Source: Spirochaetales bacterium
GTDB lineage: Bacteria; Spirochaetota; Spirochaetia; Treponematales; Treponemataceae
DNA: 34,261 nucleotides
Reading direction: 5' to 3'
NCBI GenBank assembly: GCA_030526505.1
Contig: JAUNCR010000013.1
Span: 1-34,261, forward strand
Notes under the pieces: model-generated
Told to the model about the DNA's origin: nothing
Databases searched by the model: none
The model's input: only the letters and a program-made list of their open reading frames with translations
Translations under genes and position numbers: made by a program
Shown: positions 1 through 8,705 of the stretch, piece after piece
How positions within the stretch are numbered: the stretch's first letter is position 1
Layout of the letters: each line of letters starts with the position of its first letter

Positions 1-9
1 GTATCGCAT

Positions 10-47
10 AAAAATACCCCTCTTACTTTTGTCCAGTAAAAGGGGTA
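10..47 (-). terminator. Intrinsic terminator for the leftward operon
   Basis: Read on the minus strand, a stem of about 13 base pairs (one mismatch) with a 7-nt loop is followed directly by TTTTT. The stem arms are at 15-27 and 35-47, and the U-tract is at 14-10. It lies downstream of the biotin ligase stop codon, with one copy of the intergenic repeat in between, so it probably ends the leftward operon. Read on the plus strand the hairpin has no adjacent T-run. Confidence 0.6.
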
Positions 48-75
48 CATATCATTCCCATGGGCTTTTTTATTT

Positions 76-242
76 GGCTATGTCCGGAAATAGTGTCGCT
101 ACACTGTATGCGGTGGTTGTGCGCTATGCTGCGTCCATACGCACCTGCTATGGACTTATGTCGAAACTACCGCATATTTAGTAGATAGTGCTTGATTTCG
201 ACAAGCTCAATCGGCGCAGCAACACTTTCTACGGACATAGCC
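76..242. repeat. Palindromic intergenic repeat, copy 1 (full length)
   Basis: This 167-bp element is bounded by inverted ends: GGCTATGTCCG at 76-86 and its complement at 232-242. Inside are further nested palindromes, including TATGCGGTGGTT against AACTACCGCATA (107-118 and 165-176) and GTCCAT against ATGGAC. It has no reading frame of interest. The same element, inverted, lies at 11104-11269, and a shortened copy is at 8706-8837. It resembles a non-autonomous MITE or REPIN-type element. When transcribed it would fold into a large branched hairpin between the ligase gene and its terminator. Confidence 0.85.
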
Positions 243-272
243 TTTTATTTTAAATTTTAAAAGAAAGTATGA

Positions 273-1145
273 TTAGTTGTTAATGACTGTGCCGTGAAGG
301 CTTACTTCGCCGCTGCTAAGGTTTCTTGTGGTTCCGTCTGAAAGTTCAACCACAAGTTCTGCCCTGTCAGATATGCCTTTTACTGTTGCGGTGTATGAAG
401 TTTTTTCATCGCCTATTACAGGGGTTACGGTAACGGTTCTTCCAGTAAGCAGGGAACGGCTTTTGTAATCTTCCATAAAATCTTCGCCGGATACAAGAAG
501 ATGTTTCACTTCTTTATAGCAGGCTGCAAGAAATGCTGCACGGCATGGAAATGCTGCATCTTCTTTCAGTCCATCCAATATTCCGCCTGCCTTGCTTTTC
601 AATTCACCGTCAAAGGCGCTGTTAGTCCTCAAGTTGATTCCGATGCCGATAACACAGCCGTCAATTCTGCCTGCTGCTGGGTTTATTATGCCTTCAGTAA
701 GTATGCCGCAAACTTTTTTTCCGTTGCAGTAAATGTCGTTCACCCATTTGATCTTGCATTCAACGCCGTAAGTTTTTTCGATGGCCCGGCAGATTCCCGT
801 GCAGACAGATGCTGTAACCATTGCAGGATCACAGATGCCCGTTTCCTTAACATAGGCAATGCTGAAATAGATTCCGCTGGAAATGGGAGAAATGAATTCA
901 CGACCCATTCTGCCTCTGCCTTTGGTTTGGCTTGCTGCAGCTTTAAGGGAAAAGTTGAACTGTTTTCCTGATGATGTAAGTTCACCGCTTTCTGAAAGAA
1001 GAGGAAAATATTTTTCAGATTCCTTCATCAGGAAAGTGTTGGTGCTGTCAATCGATTCTACGAGGGAAATCTTTCCTTGAATTATCTGGGCTTCATCTGG
1101 AGAAAAAAAATCTAAAAAAGTTTTATCGGAGAAAAAATCGTTCAA
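273..1145 (-). CDS. birA: Biotin-[acetyl-CoA-carboxylase] ligase, no HTH domain
   Basis: This enzyme activates biotin with ATP and transfers it to the biotin carrier domain of carboxylases or decarboxylases. The core motifs are present: SQTKGRGRMGRE (biotinyl-AMP loop, about residue 72 on), KWVNDIYCNGKKVCGILTE (about 133-151) and GIGINLR. The protein begins almost at the catalytic domain, so it lacks the DNA-binding domain of E. coli BirA and should not be a repressor. About 20 extra residues lie between the STN motif and the GRGR loop. The start is TTG, immediately after the TAA of the upstream PII-like gene, with a GGAAAAAAG sequence just before it; the next Met is about 40 residues in and would cut the fold. 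It is the last gene of the leftward operon. The function is clear from motifs, the start less so. Confidence 0.88.
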   Translation of the reverse strand: MNDFFSDKTFLDFFSPDEAQIIQGKISLVESIDSTNTFLMKESEKYFPLLSESGELTSSGKQFNFSLKAAASQTKGRGRMGREFISPISSGIYFSIAYVKETGICDPAMVTASVCTGICRAIEKTYGVECKIKWVNDIYCNGKKVCGILTEGIINPAAGRIDGCVIGIGINLRTNSAFDGELKSKAGGILDGLKEDAAFPCRAAFLAACYKEVKHLLVSGEDFMEDYKSRSLLTGRTVTVTPVIGDEKTSYTATVKGISDRAELVVELSDGTTRNLSSGEVSLHGTVINN

Positions 1146-1790
1146 TTACTTTTTTCCAAGTACACTAAAGTCTTCAATTTCGCTGCAGAAACAGATTCCG
1201 CTTCCAGGCTGTGAAAGGCAAGGAAGTTCCCTGATTGCATTCAGGACTGAATCCTTCTTTTCTTCCGAAACAACAATCTGAAGCATTTCTTTTTCTGGGA
1301 CGATGTTCACGCCAAAGAATTTCTCATCGTCTTCTTTTGCAGTTCCCCTTGCGTTAAGGACAGTTCCGCCACCGGCACCTGCACTTCTTGCTGCTGCCAT
1401 GGCATCGTCTGCAAATCCCCTGTTCAGGATAACTGTAATGAGCTGCTGTTTTTTATTTCCTTTCATAACCGGTTTTTCTCCTGTAATGTTTCCCACCTTC
1501 AATACCTGCCCTGCATTGGTGGAGTAGGCAATGCCAAAGTTTTTCTTTTCTTCAGAAACTGAATCCACGATGGCAGAAAAAATGTTACTGCACTGTTCAG
1601 ATTCCGTAAGGATCATGATTACTTCAAGGCTTGTTTCGCCGAGTCCAAGAAAATCCAGGACTTTGCTTGAACTAATGCCGCGTCCGGTAAGGACTGTTCC
1701 TCCCCAGGCACCTGCTTTTTGTGCGGCATCTGAAATTATGTCGCATTTGTTATGTGGAACTATTGCCGTAATCAGTTTGTGCGAACTCAT
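1146..1790 (-). CDS. Tandem PII-like signalling protein
   Basis: This 214-aa soluble protein has two PII-like halves. Each carries a glycine-rich loop of the same kind: GAWGGTVLTGRG near residue 27 and GAGGGTVLNARG near 137. PII proteins sense nucleotides and metabolites and gate membrane transporters or enzymes as trimers; a tandem protein would make a pseudo-hexameric arrangement. The canonical T-loop uridylylation Tyr context is not evident, so this belongs to a PII-like rather than a classical GlnB/GlnK group. Its ATG overlaps the stop of the DUF1538 gene by 4 nt and is preceded by a strong AGGAGG, so the two proteins are translationally coupled and probably partners. The ligand is unknown. 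Confidence 0.78.
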   Translation of the reverse strand: MSSHKLITAIVPHNKCDIISDAAQKAGAWGGTVLTGRGISSSKVLDFLGLGETSLEVIMILTESEQCSNIFSAIVDSVSEEKKNFGIAYSTNAGQVLKVGNITGEKPVMKGNKKQQLITVILNRGFADDAMAAARSAGAGGGTVLNARGTAKEDDEKFFGVNIVPEKEMLQIVVSEEKKDSVLNAIRELPCLSQPGSGICFCSEIEDFSVLGKK

Positions 1791-3292
1791 GATGCTGCCT
1801 CCTTTGTCTTGATTTTATAAATGATTCCAAGAATCTGTATTGCTATGAGGGGAGTCATGGCAACGAGTGCTATAACCCCAAAAGCGTTTGTTCCGGAGAA
1901 GGAATAGCTGGAAGCACATCCAAGGGTAAATGAAAGTATGAAGGTGCTTGTCATGGGCCCTGATGCTACTCCGCCAGAGTCAAAGGCAATGCCCGTGAAA
2001 AGTGGAGGGCAGAAAAAAGTGAGGGCTAGGGACAAGGCATAACCTGGAATAAGGATGTACCAAAGGCTGAATCCGTAGATTATTTTGAGGATGCTTAATC
2101 CGATTGAAAAGGCAACGCCAAGGGAAAGGGAAGTGAGCATGATTTTGCGTTTGATTGTTCTTCCGCTTGCTTCTTCAACCTGTTCTGTCAAAACCCAAAC
2201 TGCAGGTTCGGCACATACGGTTATTGCCCCAAAAACAAAGGATGCTGCAACAATCAGTACGGTCCATAATCCGCCCTTGTTTGAAGAAAGCATGCCGAGG
2301 TATTCTCCTAGTTTCTGTCCTGCCGGCATGAAACCTCCTTCCGCACCAAGAAGGAAAAGTACGAGTCCAATGAAACAGTAGATTATACCGTTGAACATTT
2401 TGCGGAGCTGTACAGGCGGCATCTTGAGTAGGAAAATCTGAAAGAGGATGAACATTATGAGCAGAGGCAAAAGGGATTTGAAAACATCCCCTAGAATTGC
2501 CGGCACCAGGTATGCGTAAACTTTCATGCCTGTTGGAAGCAGATGTTCTGTTCCTGCTGCAATTGAAGTCTGGTCCATTCCCTGGCCCTTCATCAGGTTC
2601 AGTATGATTCCGTAAAAGCAAACGGCTGCAATTGGTCCGATGCTTGCAATTCCCGTAAGGCCAAAGGCACTGTCATTGTCGGCGGCATTCTTTTCGTTTC
2701 CGGCACGAACGGATGCAACACCCATGCCAAGAGCCATGATGAAAGGAACAGTCATTGGTCCCGTTGTTGCACCGCCTGCATCAAAGGCAGCTCCCTGAAG
2801 GTATTCCGGGCACAGGAAGGCAAAGGCAAAAAGAATTATGTAGGAAACTATAAGCACTCGCCTTAACCTGAGGGAAAGAACGGTTCTGCAAAGTCCGATG
2901 GTAACAAAGATTCCGACTCCAAGGGCAATCATTATTACAAGAGCCCACTTGCTTACATTTGCAGAAAGATTTCCTATTTGGGTTGCAAGCACCTGAACAT
3001 CAGGTTCGGCAATTGTCACCATGAATCCGATGACAAAGGAAACTGAAAGAAGGAGCTTAAGGTTTTTCTTTGATGTTAGGGCAGCACCGCTTCTTTCCCC
3101 AATCGGAAGAATACCGATGTCGATGCCAATAAGAAAAAGGGTGAGTCCAAAAACAAGCATGAGGCCTCCCGTAAGAAACCTCATTATCAATTCTAATGGA
3201 AAAGGAACGACTGTAAGTGCTAGAAGCAAGACTATTGCCATTATTGGAACTACAGAGGATAAAGTTTCCTTTAACTTCTCAAGTATGTTCAT
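1787..3292 (-). CDS. Duplicated DUF1538 family integral membrane protein
   Basis: This 501-aa protein is highly hydrophobic, with roughly 12-14 membrane segments. It consists of two homologous halves. Each has an AEP-x-V-x-VL motif (AEPDVQVL in half 1, AEPAVWVL in half 2), followed later by a conserved AFDxGGxxxGPMT loop (AFDAGGATTGPMT and AFDSGGVASGPMT). These match the DUF1538 family, whose substrate has not been established to my knowledge. The repeated acidic and glycine-rich loops inside a two-repeat membrane fold suggest a transporter or channel. ATG is preceded by AAGGA at 8-nt spacing and lies 2 nt after the kinase stop; the end overlaps the PII-like gene. Membrane location is sure, the substrate unknown. 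Confidence 0.8.
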   Translation of the reverse strand: MNILEKLKETLSSVVPIMAIVLLLALTVVPFPLELIMRFLTGGLMLVFGLTLFLIGIDIGILPIGERSGAALTSKKNLKLLLSVSFVIGFMVTIAEPDVQVLATQIGNLSANVSKWALVIMIALGVGIFVTIGLCRTVLSLRLRRVLIVSYIILFAFAFLCPEYLQGAAFDAGGATTGPMTVPFIMALGMGVASVRAGNEKNAADNDSAFGLTGIASIGPIAAVCFYGIILNLMKGQGMDQTSIAAGTEHLLPTGMKVYAYLVPAILGDVFKSLLPLLIMFILFQIFLLKMPPVQLRKMFNGIIYCFIGLVLFLLGAEGGFMPAGQKLGEYLGMLSSNKGGLWTVLIVAASFVFGAITVCAEPAVWVLTEQVEEASGRTIKRKIMLTSLSLGVAFSIGLSILKIIYGFSLWYILIPGYALSLALTFFCPPLFTGIAFDSGGVASGPMTSTFILSFTLGCASSYSFSGTNAFGVIALVAMTPLIAIQILGIIYKIKTKEAAS

Positions 3293-3294
3293 GT

Positions 3295-5526
3295 TTAGAA
3301 TCCTTCAAATTCTGATTCAATGTTCTCTATTGTTTCGCCGTCTGCTTCAAGAAGGAAACCTGCTTCCAGCATTCTTGATGTGCAGAAAGAGTAGTGGTCC
3401 ATAAGGTGCTTGTGGTTCTTCCTTGCAAAATCCAGTTCGCATTTTTTTACGGCAGCTTCCTGAATCTTGAATTCCTCTGCAAGACCGGAAAGACCAACAG
3501 TGCGGGAAGTACTCTTAAGGGAGTGCAGCCGCTGCCTGTAGTTTTCCCATTCGCATTCTTCGTAGAAATTCTTGAGTTCTTCCGCATGGTTGTTTGTACA
3601 GTATTCACTGATGATTTCAATGCAGAACTCTTCGCTTTCATCACAGTAGCTGAGGGCTGTTTCGTAGTCGAATTCAGGAAGCATGTTCTTGAGCCTTGAA
3701 ATCTTTTCGCCGCATGGTATGTCTTCCTTTCCAGTCTTGAGGAAAACCTTCTGCTGTGGAAGATAGCGGATGAGCATTTTTTCAAGGTTGTTGCCGTCGA
3801 TTGGCTTTGAAATGTAATCCTTGAATCCTGCCTTGATGTATTTTTCGCGGACACCTGCAAGGGCATCTGCAGTAAGGACAATAACAGGAGTCTTGTTGTT
3901 TGGAGTATCCATGCTGCGGAGTTTTTCCAGAGTCTGGATACCGTCCATTTCAGGCATCATGTTGTCCATGAAGATGATGTCGTAGTGCTTTTCGGAAGCC
4001 CTTTCGATTGCTGCCGCACCGCTTTCAACAAGGTCAATCTTCATCTTTGTTTCTTTAAGGAGGTTTTCAAAAACAATGAGGTTGAGTTCAACATCATCGA
4101 CTGCAAGGACATCAACATCAGGAGCTTCGAAACTCTGGTGATAAACCTTGATTTCCTTTTCTTTCTGCTTGCCCTTAGGAGAAACTTCTCCAACCGGTGT
4201 TGCGTCAAAAATTCTCTGTGGGACCGTGATGATGAATTCGGAACCCTTTCCGTATTCACTCTTAACTTCGATTTTACCGCCCATAAGGTCGCAGAGCTGT
4301 TTTGAAATGCTCAATCCAAGACCTGTACCTTCAATGTTTCTGTTTCTCTGAAGGTCAAAGCGCTCAAACTTCTTGAACATCTTTGTGCGGTTTTCTTCCT
4401 TGATACCGATACCTGTGTCCTTTACGGAGAAAATCAGCTTTGCTTCATCACCGGAACCTGAACCTAAAATGAAGAAATCGACATTGCCTTTTTCCGTATA
4501 CTTGCAGGCGTTTGTAAGGAAGTTGATGAGGATCTGGCGAAGGTGAGAAAAGTCACCGATGAGTCCCTGAGGAAGGTTTTCATTGCAGAAGATTGCTCCG
4601 CGAAGACCTTTCTTTTCAAGGCGTTCTGCAACCATTCCGTAGCTGTCCAGGATAAGATCCTGGAGTTTATATTCTTCTTCCTTAATTTCAAGTTTACCGG
4701 ATTCGATTTTTGAGAGGTCAAGAACATCGTTAACGAGGGAAAGAAGAGCATTGCTGGAAGTCTGTACGGCAGATGCGTATTCAAGAATGTTCTTGTCCTT
4801 GCATTCACGGAGAATCATTTCGTTCATTCCGAGGATGGCATTGATTGGAGTACGGATTTCATGGGACATGTTTGAAAGGAAGTCTGATTTTGCATGGTTT
4901 GCATTTTCAGCCTTAAGTTCGGAGTCCTTAAGGTTTTCGTTTGCCTTCTGAATCCTTTCAACAGCGTGTTTGTTAATCCTGTTCTGGAATTTAATGATGC
5001 ATCCGATAACGGTAGATGTAATAAGAAGACTCTGTACAACATCAATGGTGCTGCTTTTCAGTGATGAAAATGGTTTTACTAATTCAGGGTGGAGCAGACC
5101 GATAGTGTAACAGGTTATTACAACAAAAATCTGAAGAAAAAAAACGACATAAAATGCGCCTTTTTCAAGAACCAGGAAAGCAAAGATTATGGCAAGAAGA
5201 AACCATGAAGACATGCCGCTATTGATGCCACCGCCCGTAAAGAACATTATCGGGAAAACAATGTCACCCATGATGGCAATGCTGACTATGGAAGCAAGCT
5301 GTATTTTCTTTTTCCAGTTGGCAAGGTAAAACAAAAGGCACAAAAGGGCCATGCCAATGACACAGATTCCAAGCTGGAACAGAAGGGCTGTGTCGGATAG
5401 GGAAACCAAAATAGAAAATATTCCGCCTATTGTTCCGGCCGGAATGATGGTGTTGAAAAGCGTAAGCTGTGTAGGGTTGTCATCTGAAAAAAATTTATTC
5501 TTAATGTCTTCCAGTGTAAATCTCAT
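3295..5526 (-). CDS. Membrane hybrid histidine kinase with receiver and HPt domains
   Basis: This 743-aa sensor kinase has, in order: about six N-terminal membrane helices (residues 22-180) with no obvious periplasmic domain; a short coiled linker; a dimerisation domain with phospho-accepting His222 in FLSNMSHEIRTPINAILG; an ATPase domain (N-box around 335-341, DTGIG at 370, GTGLGL at 400); a receiver domain with acceptor Asp521 in FMDNMMPEMDG and Lys574 in SKPID; and a C-terminal HPt domain with His668 in LHSLKSTSRTVG. All His-Asp-His relay residues are intact, so a full internal phosphorelay is expected. Its ATG directly abuts the stop of the HD-GYP gene. The likely final target is that protein's C-terminal receiver. 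The stimulus is unknown. Confidence 0.92.
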   Translation of the reverse strand: MRFTLEDIKNKFFSDDNPTQLTLFNTIIPAGTIGGIFSILVSLSDTALLFQLGICVIGMALLCLLFYLANWKKKIQLASIVSIAIMGDIVFPIMFFTGGGINSGMSSWFLLAIIFAFLVLEKGAFYVVFFLQIFVVITCYTIGLLHPELVKPFSSLKSSTIDVVQSLLITSTVIGCIIKFQNRINKHAVERIQKANENLKDSELKAENANHAKSDFLSNMSHEIRTPINAILGMNEMILRECKDKNILEYASAVQTSSNALLSLVNDVLDLSKIESGKLEIKEEEYKLQDLILDSYGMVAERLEKKGLRGAIFCNENLPQGLIGDFSHLRQILINFLTNACKYTEKGNVDFFILGSGSGDEAKLIFSVKDTGIGIKEENRTKMFKKFERFDLQRNRNIEGTGLGLSISKQLCDLMGGKIEVKSEYGKGSEFIITVPQRIFDATPVGEVSPKGKQKEKEIKVYHQSFEAPDVDVLAVDDVELNLIVFENLLKETKMKIDLVESGAAAIERASEKHYDIIFMDNMMPEMDGIQTLEKLRSMDTPNNKTPVIVLTADALAGVREKYIKAGFKDYISKPIDGNNLEKMLIRYLPQQKVFLKTGKEDIPCGEKISRLKNMLPEFDYETALSYCDESEEFCIEIISEYCTNNHAEELKNFYEECEWENYRQRLHSLKSTSRTVGLSGLAEEFKIQEAAVKKCELDFARKNHKHLMDHYSFCTSRMLEAGFLLEADGETIENIESEFEGF

Positions 5527-6624
5527 TTACGGCTCCAAATCATATCTGAAAACATCTCTCAATGCTTCTGCAAGCTCCTGTTTCAGGAATGGCTTTACCA
5601 GATAGTATTTAATTCCATTTTCCCTGGCACGGGTGATGGTCTCTTCATTTTTATCTGAAGACATGAAAATCACAGGTGTCTTATATTTATCCTTGATTAA
5701 ATCCAGAATTTTGAATCCGTCTGTATCAGGCAGATAAATGTCAAGGATAATCAGGTCAAATGTATATTCTTCAAGAGCTTTTATACAGTGCTCTCCTGTT
5801 TTGACAGAAGTAATTTCTAGGGTCCTGTCGTCTTCAAGCATGAATTCAACAAGTTTAACCGCAATGACATCATCATCAACGACAAGAATCTTCTTGTTGA
5901 TATCATCCTTCTGTCTAAGGGTGAAGTCCTTGTCTTCGTCAATCATGTCCAGCATGAACTTTGCAATGTCAGGGTCGAACTGCTTGCCCATCTGGTATTC
6001 AATTTCCGACCTGACAAACTTCTGTGGAAAAAGGTTCCTGAAGCTGCGGCTGGAGGTCATTGCGTCATAGGTGTCTGCAACGGCAAGAATGCGTGCAAAT
6101 TCCGGAATGGATTTTCCTATAAGTCCTTCCGGATAACCTGTTCCGTCATAATGCTCATGGTGATACTTTGTGGCGGTCTCGATTTTTCCGTCTTCCGATA
6201 TTCCGTTGAGCATGGAAAAGGACATGACAGGATGCAATTTGAGGCATTCGAATTCCATGTCTGACAGTTTTCCTTTCTTTGAAATGATCCTGTCCGGTAT
6301 GCGAATTTTTCCGATGTCATGCAAAAGGCCTGCGTGGTAGATTTCGCGCTGATAGTCTTCATCTTTTCCCATTCGCCTTGCAATTTCCCTGGCATAGGAA
6401 GCAACTCTTTTTGAGTGCCCGCTGGTATAGCTGTCCTTTGCCTCAATGGCATTGCTTAGTGCCATTACGGAGCGTTCCATGAGGCGTTCGTTCCTCTTGA
6501 AACTGTCTTCAATGTCCTTTTTTTTCTGCTGATTGCAGATGCGAATCCTTCTCTGGATGATGATTCCGATTGCAACCAACAGAATGTTTATCGCTGATAA
6601 ACCTAAAATAAAACTCAAATACAC
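5527..6624 (-). CDS. Membrane-anchored HD-GYP phosphodiesterase with C-terminal receiver
   Basis: This 365-aa protein starts with one membrane helix (about residues 3-24). It then has an HD-GYP domain: HD at 102-103 within LHDIGKIRIP, and HHEHYDGTGYPEG at 155-167. A receiver domain follows from about 245, with LVVDDD, acceptor Asp295 in ILDIYLPDTDG and Lys344. HD-GYP enzymes hydrolyse cyclic-di-GMP, and the metal ligands and GYP motif are intact here. The order HD-GYP then receiver is the reverse of the usual RpfG layout. The start is GTG with AAGG 7 nt upstream. It is followed without a gap by the hybrid kinase, which is the obvious phosphodonor. Confidence 0.9.
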   Translation of the reverse strand: MYLSFILGLSAINILLVAIGIIIQRRIRICNQQKKKDIEDSFKRNERLMERSVMALSNAIEAKDSYTSGHSKRVASYAREIARRMGKDEDYQREIYHAGLLHDIGKIRIPDRIISKKGKLSDMEFECLKLHPVMSFSMLNGISEDGKIETATKYHHEHYDGTGYPEGLIGKSIPEFARILAVADTYDAMTSSRSFRNLFPQKFVRSEIEYQMGKQFDPDIAKFMLDMIDEDKDFTLRQKDDINKKILVVDDDVIAVKLVEFMLEDDRTLEITSVKTGEHCIKALEEYTFDLIILDIYLPDTDGFKILDLIKDKYKTPVIFMSSDKNEETITRARENGIKYYLVKPFLKQELAEALRDVFRYDLEP

Positions 6625-6659
6625 TTTAATACCTTAATCTTTTTTAAATCATATTCAGG

Positions 6660-7313
6660 TCAAGAAAGAAGGAACTTTTCCACATCTTCTGGTGTTTCAA
6701 AAATCCAGTCCGCTCCCGCTTCTTCGAATTCTTTTCTGCTGCCGAATCCCCACAGAATGCCGGCACATTTTATGCCGACTGCGTGGGCTCCGATAACATC
6801 AAAATTTCTGTCCCCGATCAAAATACAATTACTTTTATTTTCGGAGAGTTTCTGACTCTCTAGTACATATTCTACCACATCTTCCTTGGTGACGCGACCT
6901 TTTTCAGTAATGTCGCTTCCGCCAATGAAATCAAATAGTTCCAGCATTCCCTTCCTTTCAATGATCATTTTTGTGAAATGTTCGGGCTTGCTGGTGGCTG
7001 TAAATATCTTTTTGCCGCCCTTCCTAAGGTTTTCAATTAGGGGAATGATGCCGCGGTAGATGTCTCCGTTATACATTCCCTCTACAGAATAATAGTCCCT
7101 GTAAACCTTGATTGCGTTGTCCAGTTCCGACTCAGGAAGTTTCATGATGTTCCTGAAACTGTCGCGCAAAGGAGGACCGATCATGCGGTCATATTCCGAG
7201 CGGGGGTAGTCAAGTTTATAGTGCTCTACAACCTTGTCAAAGGAATCATAAATGCCTGGAGAGGTATTCATGATTGTTCCGTCAAAGTCAAAAAGTATGT
7301 TGTCGAACATCAT
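6660..7313 (-). CDS. HAD-superfamily phosphatase, phosphoglycolate phosphatase-like
   Basis: This 217-aa cytoplasmic phosphatase carries the HAD motifs: DFDGT with nucleophile Asp9 and acid Asp11; motif II Thr/Ser in FTATSKPEHF; and the metal-binding acidic motif in LIGDRNFDVIGA. A helical cap lies between motifs I and II, as in subclass IA enzymes of the Gph/phosphoglycolate phosphatase family. The substrate cannot be read from sequence; a small sugar phosphate or phosphoglycolate is typical. Its ATG overlaps the stop of the upstream aminopeptidase gene by 4 nt, so the two are coupled. Two consecutive ATGs exist, and the first is used here. Confidence 0.85.
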   Translation of the reverse strand: MMFDNILFDFDGTIMNTSPGIYDSFDKVVEHYKLDYPRSEYDRMIGPPLRDSFRNIMKLPESELDNAIKVYRDYYSVEGMYNGDIYRGIIPLIENLRKGGKKIFTATSKPEHFTKMIIERKGMLELFDFIGGSDITEKGRVTKEDVVEYVLESQKLSENKSNCILIGDRNFDVIGAHAVGIKCAGILWGFGSRKEFEEAGADWIFETPEDVEKFLLS

Positions 7314-8671
7314 TTGATCCTTAAGAATTCCTTGTATGCCTTGTAGGCTTCCTCAATGTCGAATCTGGAAGTGATTTCCCATGGTGCGTGCATTGAAAGG
7401 ACTGCAACGCCTGCATCAAGAACATACATGCCGTATTTTGCCGCAAGGTATGCAATTGTTCCGCCGCCACCCTGATCAACTTTTCCAAGTTCTGCAAGCT
7501 GATATTTGATTCCGGCATTGTCCAATGCATTTCTGAGCATTGCAATGAATTCAGGGCTTGCATCGCTGGCACCTGATTTTCCGCGGCTGCCTGTGTATTT
7601 GTTGAACACGATTCCGCCGCCAAGGAAAGAAGCATTTTTCTTGTCGTATAGGCCTGCATTCATAGGGTCATAGGCAGAGTTAACATCGCTTGAAAGCATG
7701 TAGCTGCTGTTAAGGCATCTTCTGAGTGCAAGTTCGCTATAGTCTCCGAGACGGGCAACAACTTCTGCAACGGCATTTTCCATGAAGTGGCTTGCCATGC
7801 CGGTTGCACCAACGCTGCCGATTTCTTCCTTGTCCACGCAAAGGCAGCAAAGGGTCTTTTCTGTTTTTTCAGTATCAAGTATTGCCTGAACGGAAGTGTA
7901 TGCGCAGGAACGGTCGTCCTGTCCGTAAGCAAGGATAAGGCTTCTGTCAAAACCAAGGTCGCGAGGGGCACCTGCAGGAACAACTTCAAGTTCTGCAGAG
8001 TTGAAGTCCTTTTCTTCTATTCCGTATTTGTCCTTGAGGATTTTAAGGATGTTTTTCTTTGCTGATTCCTTTTCCTTCTTTTTGTCCTCGGATTTTTCCT
8101 TGTCTTCTTTTTCTGTGTCATCCTCTGTGTCAGGGGAACCGCTGCCGCAGATAAGGTCAAGGATTTCACCAGGAATGAATTCCCTTGCGTTTCCTTCCAT
8201 CTGCTTCTGTGCCAGGTGAGGGAGGATGTCGCTGATGCAGAATACAGGATCAGCGTCGCTTTCACCCACGTTGATGTTTACTGTAGTGCCGTCCTTAAGG
8301 CATACAACGCCGTGGAGTGCAAGTGGAATCGTCACCCACTGGTACTTTTTGATTCCGCCGTAGTAGTGGGTGTTGAGGTAAACGATGAAGTCGCTTTCGT
8401 AGAGAGGATTCTGCTTGATGTCCAGGCGAGGTGAGTCGATGTGTGCGCCAAGAATGTTCATACCCTTTTCAATTGGGTCTGAGCCGATGTGGAAGAGGGC
8501 CACCGATTTGTTCCATTTTGAAATGTAAACCTTGTCTCCGGCCTTAAGCTTTTCAACTTTGTTGATGTCCCTGTATCCCTTTTCTTCTGCAAGGCGAATT
8601 ATTTCGCTTGTGCATTCCCTTTCTGTCTTTCCGTTTTTTAGGAAGTTCTTGTAGTTTTCAACAATATCCAT
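7310..8671 (-). CDS. M18 family aminopeptidase (aspartyl aminopeptidase type)
   Basis: This 453-aa zinc metallopeptidase removes N-terminal residues, preferentially acidic ones in this family. The family motifs are present: GAHIDSPRLD with zinc ligand His77; QDDRSCA at 251; KEEIGSVGATGM around 281-292 with the catalytic glutamates; GRGKSGASDASPEF-type loops; and the C-terminal SMHAPWE with a zinc-ligand His. The protein contains an unusual highly charged Lys/Glu/Asp-rich insertion at about residues 181-207. The ATG has a strong GGAGG 7 nt upstream. It is the first gene of the seven-gene leftward run, and its upstream region is occupied by repeat copy 2. Confidence 0.93.
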   Translation of the reverse strand: MDIVENYKNFLKNGKTERECTSEIIRLAEEKGYRDINKVEKLKAGDKVYISKWNKSVALFHIGSDPIEKGMNILGAHIDSPRLDIKQNPLYESDFIVYLNTHYYGGIKKYQWVTIPLALHGVVCLKDGTTVNINVGESDADPVFCISDILPHLAQKQMEGNAREFIPGEILDLICGSGSPDTEDDTEKEDKEKSEDKKKEKESAKKNILKILKDKYGIEEKDFNSAELEVVPAGAPRDLGFDRSLILAYGQDDRSCAYTSVQAILDTEKTEKTLCCLCVDKEEIGSVGATGMASHFMENAVAEVVARLGDYSELALRRCLNSSYMLSSDVNSAYDPMNAGLYDKKNASFLGGGIVFNKYTGSRGKSGASDASPEFIAMLRNALDNAGIKYQLAELGKVDQGGGGTIAYLAAKYGMYVLDAGVAVLSMHAPWEITSRFDIEEAYKAYKEFLRIK

Positions 8672-8705
8672 GTTTATCCTCCAGTTGGTATTTTAATATT
8701 TGTTT

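Noticed and set aside
501-971. A plus-strand frame of 156 codons within the biotin ligase gene
   Set aside because: It is the antisense shadow of a gene whose motifs are clear, and it shows no ribosome binding site or family resemblance.
7310-8671. Using the symbol apeB for the M18 aminopeptidase
   Set aside because: That symbol has been used for such peptidases in some genomes but would be confused with the aryl polyene genes nearby. The peptidase belongs to a separate operon on the other side of two repeat copies.
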